Assembly (NCBI GenBank): GCA_003956705.1
Contig: QZCP01000257.1
Span: forward strand, 1-64,000
DNA: 64,000 bases
Direction: 5' to 3'
Origin: Brevipalpus yothersi
Taxonomy: Eukaryota > Arthropoda > Arachnida > Trombidiformes > Tenuipalpidae
The translations under genes were made by a program, and so were the position numbers. Shown here one piece after another: positions 1 to 21,794 of the stretch. The notes below the pieces were generated by a model. It was given only the letters and a program-made list of their open reading frames with translations. It was not told where the DNA came from and made no database searches. Position 1 is the stretch's first letter, and each line of letters begins with the position of its first letter.

Positions 1-76
<76 letters not shown>
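1..76. repeat. (TC)n microsatellite at window edge
   Basis: Uninterrupted TC dinucleotide run from the first base to about 76; it probably continues to the left of the window. It lies in the last visible intron of the minus-strand GPCR gene, where it reads as GA on the sense strand. Confidence 0.98.
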
Positions 77-80
<4 letters not shown>

Positions 81-615
81 ATTATCACTCTGTGCCCTGA
101 AGTTATTCACCTTGTCAAAATATGTTTTGAGCCTTCGCGATGGTATCCTAATCTTGAAGAAGGCGTTAGAGCTTCGTTCTCTGGGAAAATTTTAGGATAT
201 AATTTTGTCATGTAATTGCCTAGAAGGTATGATGAGAGACATGAATGGGTTTCGAGAATAATAATCAAGACTGATAAAGACTGTTTTCTTGCAAGAATCT
301 TCAAATTTTCTCTTATACAATCTACAAGCTGTTAACTTAAGTAAATAGTTTGACCAAATTTTGCAGTCATAGGACCCTATGAAGGTATTCCCTTCATTTA
401 TTCTCCATGGATCACTGCTCTCAGTACTCTTTAAGGTCCATAATTTATATGCTTAATTCACTCGTCCAACAAAAGACAATACAATCTATCTCAAGAGGAA
501 TTCCAGGTATTAGGTGAAGGGATCTCTTGCGAATACAATTCAGAATTGTGGAGATAGGCAAGTTCCCAGCGGTAGCAATCATTGTGAAACAAATCACCAT
601 CACAATAATACTTAC
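77..615 (-). other. intron sequence 3' of the last visible GPCR exon
   Basis: Starts at the donor GTAAGT (615-610, minus strand) of the third GPCR exon. I find no exon here encoding TM6 or TM7 of the receptor, so the rest of the coding sequence should lie left of base 1. The short ORFs in this stretch look random. Confidence 0.6.
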
Positions 616-12224
<11,609 letters not shown>

Positions 12225-12668
12225 TGAGATGTCGATTCACTCTGATGTACAAGACACAATTTTTCTTGATCACATTCTGCATCACTCAGGGAGAAATATT
12301 CCATTCAACAACACTTTTGGGCAACCCAAACGGTTCACTTCTCACGATTCAAGTGAGGAGAGGATATGCTCTTCTAGAAGTATTCCCTCTCTCTGGAAGT
12401 TTGGCGAGAGATTCTGATTCTGCTCTCTATACTATGAAAGAAAAGAGTGTGTATTCCTGCATGATGTATTCCTTCTCATTCAAACTTTGTTTCGTATAAT
12501 GTTTTCACTTTTGTCTTTCCGATTTTATACACATATACATCCATAAATGGCTTTTGATCATCAAGAAAGCAATAGCAAATATCAATGTGATTCGTAGAAA
12601 AAATTTCCAAATTGATTCCAATTCTCTTGCTCTCGAGAACAATGCTTAAGGCTCGAATTCAAACGCTA

Positions 12669-12749
<81 letters not shown>

Positions 12750-14581
12750 CTCTCTATCTCTCTCTATCTATCTATCTATCTTACACACTGTCTACTTAAA
12801 TAAATCTATTAACAAAAGCATTTGAAACTCTCATCAGTTATAATAAATCCATGAGATTGTATGAGAAGATTTTGGTGAAGATTTAGCTATGATGGGTTGG
12901 AAAAAGCATTTCTCGGAAAAGCAAGTGATAATTATTCCGAGAGAAGAGCTATAGAAAAATGTAATCGTTTGATCCTTGATTTTTCCGGCAACAGAATGTG
13001 GGTATTAATAGATACAATTTTGCTCATACGATATTGTATAAATGCGTTTAACTCTTCAGATTTTGTAATACAAAAGCGAAATATCAGATATCTGACTTTC
13101 AGGCGGTGTGATTCTTTGAATGAGGATATGTGAGATGTATGATGCACTTTTTTGGGTCAAAATCAGCAATTCAATCAGTGTATTATCACAAATGGGCGAG
13201 TTTTTCATATCTACAACCAACTTCTACGGTCTCAAATGGCCTTTCATCAGAATTCGATCAAAGAGTATCAAGTTTTTCATGAACCATTAGACAACTCCAT
13301 TGAATCAAATGTATACGATTCACCATTTTTTCATAATGCTAAATGATAGTTCAAGAAAATGCATGAATCCAAGTGTTTAATGAAATTCGGTGGAAAAAAC
13401 CCTTTTCAAAGTCATCGGGACATGTGGGTAGTTTTCGAGTCATCAATTCTTGGAAACTTTTAGTGGCATTATCGAGGAACACAGCTATACTGCACTTAAT
13501 TTTGAAAACTTATCAACATTCGGATTTTGTGTTAAAAAACATCTTCGCCTACTGATTCTGGGCCTGTCTTTCTATGAATGATCTGGAAAATGAGAAGTCT
13601 CACATTTTCTTATAGTGCAATAAAATGTTCGTAGATCACACACATCCACCATCATAACATGAAATTATATTAGCTGACAAATTCTGAGAATTCAATATTC
13701 AATATTAACTTAATGAAAAATTTTGAGGAAGAATTCATTTTCGCTGACATTTATCAGAAAAATTTCAAAAAGCATCACTAAGCTAATAGAACAATGAATC
13801 CAATTATTTTCTATTTAATATCTTCTAGCAATTTTGAATGAGAAAAAGACAGGCCACAATGAAATATAATAATTCCAAGACATTTTCTCACCTACATTGT
13901 AACACCAGCGTATAATCACGTGCTGCCCCATGGAATCCAAGGATTGCATCAGTTGTGAGTGTAATGGAAACACATCTGATATAATGTCATCAAAATTCCA
14001 ATATTATCGATCCCTTTTTCCCTTCTCCCTACACTGACCACAAAAATTGCAACACTTATCTTCTCATAATATTTTTCCAATATTCTCACGATAAATCAGA
14101 ACTTTGAAACGTTGTCAACGACAGCCAATCGACAATACCTCAGTGGATCACTAACACCTCATGGTACACAGAATTTTTTTGCACACACTGATCACCCACA
14201 ATAACCCTCCCATTTTTCAATCGATTTCTAATATGTACACTCAAACATGCAATTTAGAATCAAATTAGTATGAAAAGATTTAGCAAGATTTTCGAAAATT
14301 TCTCATCTTTTATCACGATTCGAAAATGGCGCATATTGTTGAATTACTGAAGTCGATATAAAATGTATCGATATCAAAACGAAAAGAAGAGAGAAAAAGT
14401 TAATGAAAAATGTTTTGAATGTTGCTTTTTCTCATGATCAACATTGTGATTTGATTGACATTGTTGATGAATTAAATTTTGTTGATTGGAAGTGTTGATG
14501 ATCTAGACCAGTGGTGTTGATATTGTGGTCACATTTGTTCCCTCAGCCCACCATCGTAAGCAACCACCATAAGTACTAGCC
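12225..14581. other. intergenic stretch between GPCR and RNASEK
   Basis: 5' side of the minus-strand GPCR and of the plus-strand RNASEK gene, so it should hold both promoters. It contains a compound TC/CTAT repeat (12673-12776). No other gene is supported; ORFs of 60-100 codons here lack recognisable motifs. Confidence 0.6.
12673..12776. repeat. compound (TC)n-(CTAT)n microsatellite
   Basis: About 70 bp of TC followed by interrupted CTAT/CTCT tetramers. Confidence 0.95.
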
Positions 14582-15038
14582 ATGCCTCTTTGCGGTCCAA
14601 AACTTTCCATCTGTTGTACCTTGTTAAGTGTTTGGGGTATAATAATGTTGTCATTATTGGGCTTATTGTTAAAGTATCAATCAATCACATTTGTTGAAGA
14701 TCTCGGTATTAAGGAAGTTTCGGAAGATAAAGCACATCCTCATAAGAGTGCTGCTGAATTGTTGAAAGAGGGTACAGAAAAATTTAATACTGCGGTAAGT
14801 GTTAACGATTGACCTTTCCTTCTCTCCATCTCTCATGGGAATGTCATGTGTTGATTGTCATTGTGAGGCGTGACTCTTGATAATTTGGCTTGATTTGGTG
14901 TCTCTAATGATTCTATGTTTTTGTTATGTTTGTCTCCAGGCACTCAATTGTTGGATCGCCGCTGGACTCTATGGGGCCACTTTTTTGGTATCGGTATTTC
15001 AATTTTATCGTAATATGAAGAGTAGTAGCTCAAGATAG
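14582..15038 (+). CDS. RNASEK: ribonuclease kappa / V-ATPase-associated RNASEK
   Basis: Two exons, 14582-14794 and 14940-15038, phase 0, GT-AG, predicting 103 aa against about 98-137 in other animals. The N-terminus CGPKLSICCTLLSVWGIIML matches the RNASEK signature, with TM1 at residues about 10-33. Exon 2 carries the conserved NCWIAAGLY segment and TM2 at about 72-93. The protein is a small endomembrane protein; the family was first described as an RNase and later as a partner of the vacuolar ATPase needed for endosomal acidification. AATAAA at 15193-15198 is a plausible polyadenylation signal. The gene is tail-to-tail with the GEMIN6/ALG13 pair. Confidence 0.93.
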
Positions 15039-15511
15039 TTTGTCCAAGTTTTCAGTGCCTTTTTTTCCACATACACACACACGAACACACATACACTAGT
15101 TATTATTGTCAGATTGTTATTCTGTGTAATCATGAATTGTGAAGAAATTATTTTTTAACTCTCCAGTTGAGATATGTCAACTCAAGAATGGAAATAAATC
15201 ATAGTCAAGATCTTATGTCATACTGTTGCTGGCTTGAGTTTCGTTCCAATCTATCGTTTTGTCGCAAGTTGAGATTCTTTCCATTCAGGTACTTCTTGAT
15301 CAGTTTTGTCATGAAAAAAATGAGCTTCTCAATAGATGAATATGCTTAGAAGAAAGATCAATTCTTATTCTTCATCATGAGTAATAGAAATAGAAAAGTC
15401 TGCCATCTCACTTCGTTTGATAAGTATAAAAATATTCAAATTTATCCGACAGAGCTGTTCTGTAGTTGATTTACATGGAGGTTTTTTCAAGTGATGATGA
15501 TCATTAGTGTT
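15039..15511. other. 3' flanks of RNASEK and GEMIN6-like genes
   Basis: 473 bp between two convergent stop codons. Holds CA/TG-rich sequence (15068-15095), the candidate RNASEK polyadenylation signal AATAAA (15193-15198) and probably both 3' UTRs. No gene seen. Confidence 0.6.
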
Positions 15512-15793
15512 CTATGAGGAGATCACATTTTCTGAACTTTTTTCATCATCAACTTGTAATGCTATTAATGACTTTATGCTATGACCAGTAATTATACGTA
15601 ATACAGAAGATTTCTCATGCTCTGTTGAGTCAATTAGAGCTACACTTCCAGTCAGAGGATCAATCGCTTTGATTAGTCCGGTGAACTTGCGATTCTGATC
15701 AGCCTCAATCGTAACCATCTTTCCAATGAGTTCACTTGCTTCTGGAAGCGATTGAATCAGACTTGTCCCGTTCATAGTAACAATTTTCTCCAT
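15512..15793 (-). CDS. GEMIN6: Gemin6-like Lsm-fold protein (SMN complex)
   Basis: Single-exon 93-aa protein (stop 15512-15514). Residues about 22-77 read as a Gemin6-type Lsm fold: GKMVTIEADQNRKFTGLI, then DPLTGSVALID, then the family's GH motif (IITGHSIKSL, like IMGHAVQTV of human GEMIN6). In the family, Gemin6 pairs with Gemin7 in the SMN complex that assembles Sm cores on spliceosomal snRNAs. Human GEMIN6 is 167 aa, so this copy is essentially the Lsm half only. The ATG lies 4 nt downstream of the ALG13 stop on the same strand and in another frame, so it is likely on the same transcript or has a promoter inside ALG13. The start context is weak at -3 (T), with G at +4. Another divergent Lsm-like protein cannot be excluded. 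Confidence 0.75.
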   Translation of the reverse strand: MEKIVTMNGTSLIQSLPEASELIGKMVTIEADQNRKFTGLIKAIDPLTGSVALIDSTEHEKSSVLRIITGHSIKSLIALQVDDEKSSENVISS

Positions 15794-15797
15794 GAAA

Positions 15798-16538
15798 TTA
15801 TGAAAAATTGAAAATCGAATCCAAAAATTTGGGAAAAATATCCAACTTAGGTGGAGGAAATGGTTTCAATTGTCTGCGATCAAATGATTCGATTGCTGCT
15901 GGAAGATCTTTGACCGAGCAGCTTGAAAGATAATTTTCTTCTCTCAATTTATTTGCCAATTCTTCTTGATGATTATTCATTAACGATTCATTGGTGACAA
16001 TCAACAAAGGTTTCCCGGCACGAAGTACATCCAACACCGTTCCAGCTCCTAATCATAATCATTAAAACCAGAGAAATAAACAGAGAAAAATATTAATCGC
16101 AGAACATTATTATTACTATTTTCAATCGAAACACAAAACGCAACATGAATCACACACAATTTACAGCTTACCTGAATGACCAATCACTAAATCAGCTCTT
16201 CGAATACGATCAATAATCGATGGTTCATATGAAAACACTTCACACTGGATAGGAATATCTGTTAACAAATTATTATTAATCACAAATGAGCCAGCTTGAA
16301 TGATCAATCGTTTACAGCCTCTTCGTCTCAATATCTGTGTATTTCGGAAGAGAAGAAAAAATAATAACAATAATAATAATAATAAGGCCGATAATAACAA
16401 TTGTTCATCTCAATTCAACAACATTCGATTATCTCTCTACTTTACCTGTACACATTCATCAGTAAGTATTTTCTTAATAAGCTCATCAAATTTAGTTGTA
16501 CCAACAGTGACAAAAATTTCTTCAAACAATTCACTCAT
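15798..16538 (-). CDS. ALG13: ALG13, catalytic subunit of UDP-GlcNAc transferase
   Basis: Exons 16538-16446, 16334-16172 and 16048-15798 (minus), phases 0 and 1, GT-AG, predicting 168 aa; the human short form is about 165 aa. It starts MSELFEEIFVTVGTTKFDEL, the typical GT28 beginning. The second exon gives the inner core (LIIQAGS) and ADLVIGHSG; joined to the third exon it makes GHSGAGTVLDVLRAGKPLLI with the downstream NHQEELA, the UDP-GlcNAc-binding end of the fold. The protein works with membrane-bound ALG14 on the cytosolic face of the ER, adding the second GlcNAc to the dolichol-linked N-glycan precursor. It lacks the OTU and Tudor domains of the long human form; a Gemin6-like ORF follows after 4 nt instead. 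Head-to-head with the glutamate carrier gene. Confidence 0.93.
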
Positions 16539-17139
16539 AATTAAAGAGTACTTTAAATGTAACCGCTTCGCTCCAGAGAGAAGCTTCAAAGATGAAGATG
16601 AAGATGAAGCCTCTTTGCCATATGTTGAGCTCTCTGTGTTGTGTTGTGTTTACATGTGCCACTGTGAACACTTTACATGGACTATGTAACTATATAAATC
16701 TATGGTAATTGTTGCTCCATCAATTGTTGCTTCTGTTTGTGTGTGAGAGTGTAGTTTAGTTTAACTTTTGATCTTCACTTCACTTCTTCTCCTTCCTTCT
16801 CTTTATTGCCAATCCTAAAGCCATACAAGTGAAGAGTCATGATGATGATGATAGATGTTATGAAATCATGATGATGATAGAGGATAAGAGTTGCATAGAT
16901 TGTGAAAGTGGAAGATATTAGTTGATTGCAATCAATTTTCTCTTTTTTTCGTTAAGTTTAGTTGTGAGATTTAATGGTAAGATGTGTTAATGTTGATGAA
17001 TAATTGTGAATTGGTTACATTAGATGATAGTCTTGTGATATCAAAGCTGGAGATTTCCAAATATTTTCGACAATAATAATAATTATAAGTATCCAAATTT
17101 ATTTGTGGCCATTTGTGCAAATTTTTAAGTAACCAATTG
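16539..17139. promoter_or_regulatory. divergent promoter region ALG13 / mitochondrial carrier
   Basis: 600 bp between the ATGs of ALG13 (-) and the carrier (+). It holds GAT-type trinucleotide runs (16592-16603, 16839-16851) and no obvious TATA box at a convincing place. Inferred from geometry only. Confidence 0.45.
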
Positions 17140-18199
17140 ATGCAAATGAAGAGGGAACAATTTCCGTAAGTATATATTGAATATGAGTGATAATATTTTA
17201 TCGTTCTGTTTGATTCTCTTTTTCCACAGATTAGTACCTAAAATTGTGAATGGCGGAATCGCCGGAATCATCGGAGTAACTTGTGTTTTTCCAATTGATT
17301 TGGTTAAAACTCGTCTACAAAATCAAGAGATTGGTCCAGATGGATCTCGAATGTATCGATCGATGGTGGATTGTATGCGAAAAACGTTTCGAAAAGAAGG
17401 TTTTTTCGGTATGTACAGGGGATCAGCAGTCAATATACTTCTTGTTACACCTGAGAAGGCAATCAAGTTAGCCGCAAATGACTTTTTTCGACATAGGCTG
17501 ATGGATTCATCAGGTAAACTCAGCGTTAAGGCAGAAATGTTATCCGGTGGAGGTGCCGGACTATTTCAAATTATCGTTACCACTCCTATGGAACTATTAA
17601 AAATTCAATTACAAGATGCTGGTAGATTGGCTGCCAAATCACAATCAGCATCTAGTCAAGTAAATACCTCAGCCTCAAAAATAGCTATGGATTTATTTCG
17701 TCAGAGAGGAATATTCGGTCTTTATCGTGGCATTTATGCTACCTTATTACGAGATGTCAACTTTTCTGTTGTATATTTTCCACTATTTGCTCACCTTAAC
17801 GCACTTGGACCAAGAAGAGAGGATGGATCAAGTGTTTTTTGGGTCTCTTTTCTCTCTGGCTGCACCGCTGGCTCGGTATCAGCAGTACTGGTCAATCCTT
17901 TTGACGGTGAGTTTTTATTTCAATCAAACATACCTTGCCTCTTTTATCATCAATCAATGTATTGACTAAATTTTGTTTCAACAGTTGTCAAAACTCGATT
18001 GCAAGTATTGAAACGAGCTCAAGGCGAGAGCAGCTACAGTGGAGTTGGAGACGCCTTTAAAAGCATCTTGAGAAAAGAAGGAATCTCAGCATTCTTCAAA
18101 GGAGCTGGATGTCGAGTTATGGTCATTGCTCCGTTATTTGGCATTGCACAAACTGTGTATCTTCTCGGCGTTGCTGAGTATCTACTAGGCATCAGATAA
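17140..18199 (+). CDS. SLC25A22: mitochondrial glutamate carrier, SLC25A22/SLC25A18 type
   Basis: Exons 17140-17165, 17230-17906 and 17985-18199, joined in phase, predicting 305 aa (family 315-323). Three mitochondrial-carrier repeats are visible, each with the P-x-D/E-x-x-K/R signature: PIDLVKTRL in repeat 1, PMELLKIQL in repeat 2 and PFDVVKTRL across the exon 2/3 join in repeat 3. Long stretches such as TPEKAIKLAANDFFRH, NFSVVYFPLFA and VIAPLFGIAQ are close to vertebrate glutamate carriers. The protein sits in the inner mitochondrial membrane and imports glutamate with a proton. The tiny first coding exon (MQMKREQF) is chosen because its phase-2 end restores a proline and leads into the conserved VPKIVNGGIAG; a second ATG two codons later is equally possible. 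Confidence 0.95.
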
Positions 18200-19296
18200 A
18201 GATTACAATTTGATGATGAATCACTCCAGTTCGTCATCTTAGATTATCATAAGTTTTGGGATGTTCAAAGCACTCACCGAAGTATATACATATTTTGACT
18301 CAAAGGTTAGAGCTGTGTTATTGCGATACATATATAAGACCATTCATTCTTCAGACCAAGTCCAATGAGATTAATTGTGCCATCAATTCTTCCATACCTC
18401 TAACTTTTGAACTATATATAAATATATATTGTCTCAAGACACCTGTTTAGTCCCTCGATACATTTTCCTTCAAATTTCCATAGGCTTCCGTTCATCATTC
18501 CAATGGCCGGAATAATAATTACTCAAAATATTATTATTTTCTGAATTATTCATATTGAAGCCGATGCAATATGAAGCACTGTGATCTTATCAATGTCCAC
18601 TGAAACATGTTATCATAAAGTGAGTAATGTAATTTTTGTGCACCATACTTTTTTCATGTATCTAAGAACACCATGATGCTACATGTATTTATCTTAGGAA
18701 AAAGGTGATCCATTTTGATTTTATAGAATTTATTTTCGTTTTCTTGAGTAATACATCAATTTTATCGACCATTTGAATTCTTGCAATCACTCTTTATTTG
18801 AAATTCTTACAACCACTCAAGGTGAGTTGCATGAAAATCTGAGAGTATTCCAACAAGTATTGTATGTCAAGTGAAAAAAGGAGCCTGTCAGCTGAATATT
18901 CGATCTCTCTAAAATGAGTCTAGATTCAGTGAATTAATGAAGAATACGAGACTTTTGGTGATGAGTATGGCGTCTTCTAATAAGAGATAGAAATGTGGAC
19001 GCAATTGATCACAATAGGAAATCTCTACAAGAAATGCTAAAAGTTGGCTTTCAGTTCTGGGCCGGAAAATGGCTGGATCCGAGTAAGAGAGAGAAGTTGT
19101 AAGGGAAATTCAAACTATATAATAGTTTTAATAAGTCAAATTTTGATAGTATGAAAAGGCGCATAGAATTTTTGGCAACGAATAAAAGTATTAAGGAAAT
19201 GAAAGAAGCTTTCACACAGAAGCTGGAAGATGAAGTAGAAATATTACATATCACAACCATATCACAATAATATATTTTCTGACGAATTTTTAGGCC
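18200..19296. other. 3' flanks of carrier and CoREST
   Basis: 1.1 kb between two convergent stop codons. It contains the first copy of a 55-bp dispersed repeat (18487-18541). No other gene supported. Confidence 0.55.
18487..18541 (-). repeat. 55-bp repeat, copy A
   Basis: Matches 21064-21118 in the same orientation at 49 of 55 positions by eye. On the minus strand it is open in one frame as ENNNILSNYYSGHWNDERK. Copies lie on either side of CoREST; origin unknown. Confidence 0.75.
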
Positions 19297-20446
19297 CTAA
19301 TTGGATGACATCGAGTCTTCTCCTTGACCACTTTCTGCTTCATGCTCTGATATAATGTTTTTAAGATTATATTTTCTCTCATTATTCACATAAAAACTTC
19401 GAACATGAGCCTCCGTTTTATTGCCTATTATTTCTGCTAGAGCTTTGAAATCTTTTCCATGCTTTCGGATTCCTTCAACCACCAAAAGAGATTCCTCTTG
19501 AGTCCATCTTGGATTGATCCGTTCTGGGGGCAACAAATCTATGCGTTTGAGGTCTCTAACTGATAGAGCATTTTCTCTGTATTGACCAATTTGAGCTTTA
19601 TATGATTGGATGATTCGCTTAAGTTTGACTATTTCAGCATTTAGATTTTTGATAGATGCTGCACCTAGACCAGGAGGTCCATTAATCATTGATTTTATGT
19701 CATTCACATTGATGGGCATCCCTCGAGGAGGCTTCCGTTTGGACTTCAAAGGATTATGTTCGTGGAATCCAAGAGAATCATCCTTCTGAACGCTATCTTT
19801 TGACCAAACACTTGGACATCTTAGTTTTTTCCATATGTAGTAATATTTGACCAAATTTGCAACAGACTTGTTAGGCAGCTGTGAATAAAAGAGAAAAATA
19901 TAGATAAACTATTGAATGTTTTTTACAACAAAAGAAACACAAATACTCTGTATATATACCATTAGCTTGATTCTGCGGAAATCTTTACCATGAAATCGAA
20001 AAGCTTGTTCGAAAAGAGTTTTATCCTCTACTGACCAGTCATCGGTTAGGGGTGTGAAATTTGGTAAATCAGCCAGTGCTGTTTCAATATTATAGTTATG
20101 CCAACATAGCATTCCTAGTGCTTGATCAATTTTGTAATTATATCTATCCAGACAAATTCGAAGAAAATCGTCCAATTTTTTCCCATCCATGCGGCTTGTT
20201 GGGCACCAAATCAAGTCTGCATGATCAGACTCATGTTTTGGGGCTGGTTTAGTTAAAACCATTGATCCGTCAGGTACAACTGCCTGATACTTTTCACCGA
20301 TACGAATTCCTGCTCAGAAAAAAAGAAACATAGAAAATTGTAATTCATGGAGAGAAAAACATCAATAAAGCATCAGCGAACCAACAGCATTCATACTCAC
20401 CTTTCGATGAACCTTCATTATGGTCTGGTGAAGAATCCGTCATCAT
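19297..20446 (-). CDS. RCOR: CoREST (REST corepressor), short N-terminus
   Basis: Exons 20446-20401, 20309-19960 and 19878-19297 (minus), all GT-AG and in phase, predicting 325 aa. Order: start of an ELM2-type region (IRIGEKYQAVVPD, residues about 17-29), its end LGMLCWHNYNIETALADLP, then SANT1 (DDWSVEDKTLFEQAFRFHGK to LVKYYYIWKK, about 90-145), a linker with the KRKPPRGM motif, a short coiled segment (about 205-240) and SANT2 (PRWTQEESLLVVEGIRKHGK, about 258-305). In the family, ELM2-SANT1 recruits HDAC1/2, and the linker plus SANT2 hold LSD1/KDM1A on nucleosomes as a nuclear corepressor. Human RCOR1 is 485 aa; the shortfall is at the N-terminus and in the linker. Two tandem ATGs (20446, 20443) can start it, and the frame upstream is open back to a TGA without another ATG. 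Head-to-head with laminin gamma. Confidence 0.92.
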
Positions 20447-21794
20447 CTTTAACCGTGAAAAATAATGGTCTTCAACACTCTTTGTCAATGGAAATGCTGA
20501 CCACAACTTTCACTCACTTTTTTACACTCTCTAACGAAGTTGATGAATAAATTTGGTGTCAATCAATCACTTTTAGATGTATCCTATGAGGACGAATAAT
20601 ATCCACTTACATAAACCAACACTCAATGGTGATGGCTATATCACATTAATTAACTAGTATATTTCAAGAGACACTGAAAGAAGGCAGAACGAGAATGAAA
20701 AATATAAACATACGATGAACAATTATCGCTATCAGGTGTATCTGTTGGTCAAGAACGAGTGGAAAAAAGATGTGTGCAATGAGGATTGGATGGATTATAA
20801 AATGGATGGCAACTTTGATTTTATTCTCACAGATCAGATTGATTATTAACAGTACATCACCAAATGATGGGCCACACACAACATCCCATCATCAAGCAAA
20901 TCAAACGATTACCGTTTTTAGCGTGAACATTCAACACCATTAAACACTTTGTTGATAAACAGTGTGAATGTCGGCATTTTTTTTTCCATCTTCTTCAATC
21001 ATTAACTTACTTGTTACTAACAAGTTGTTAGGTAAGCAAAAGCAGCGCCAAAAGGATCAACTTTTCGTTCATCAATCCAATGGCGGGAATAATAATGACT
21101 CAAAATATTATCATTCTCTTGACCTAACATTTATGGTGAAATTCGCTCGAAACAAAATTTTCGATCACTATATTATTCATGAAAATTATCGAATTCAAGT
21201 GTTCCTATGATGCTTAATTATGTTTAAAATTGATGTTTAAAATCGTACACAAACCTCGACACAAAGTTACTCGCGTAAAACTCAGATGTCAGCCATAACA
21301 TCTTCTCTCGAGAGAAAGATCTCTCTTTCTCTCTCTCTCTCTCTTCTCAGTTTTCACGAACTTTTTCTCATGCTGAAAGAGATGCGGACGCAGCATCCCG
21401 TCTTGGCAAAAATTCATAGAACATTTTGTGGGTGTTAGTGTGTGAGACGCCATTTCTCATCTACATAGGAGCCATTCTTCATTCATCAACTCTATCCTCC
21501 CTTCATTTAGTATATTTCTTCCCTTCCTTTCTCACTTTTCATTGGAGAAAATTTTCATTAGCTTCCTTACACATACTCAAATTGTATCTATTTTAATACT
21601 CATCCATTCAATAGTTACCGGACATCAAGAACTTTTGAAAAGTCCACTTATTTTGTGTATTCTGAGGTATTAGCCAGAGTTAAATCAACTTTTCAACTCC
21701 AAGAGTAATTTATCTATCAAACCTTTCGTTTCAAGACTCATATTCACTCTGGAATGTACCTGAAAGTATAAGATAGTCCTTTTCAGGAGCTCAA
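20447..21794. promoter_or_regulatory. divergent region CoREST / laminin gamma
   Basis: 1.35 kb between two start codons on opposite strands, so it should hold both promoters. Contains copy B of the 55-bp repeat (21064-21118) and a CT-rich patch (21318-21345). Core promoter elements were not identified with confidence. Confidence 0.45.
21064..21118 (-). repeat. 55-bp repeat, copy B
   Basis: Second copy of the 18487-18541 element. The minus strand is open as NDNILSHYYSRHWIDERK and preceded in frame by an ATG (MLGQE). Six mismatches to copy A by eye, of which some are synonymous or conservative in this frame. Confidence 0.75.

Noticed and set aside
17177..17965. Unspliced reading of the carrier exon starting MNMSDNIL
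   Set aside because: This start lies in intron 1 and the 3' end runs into intron 2; the spliced model restores the conserved N-terminus and third repeat.
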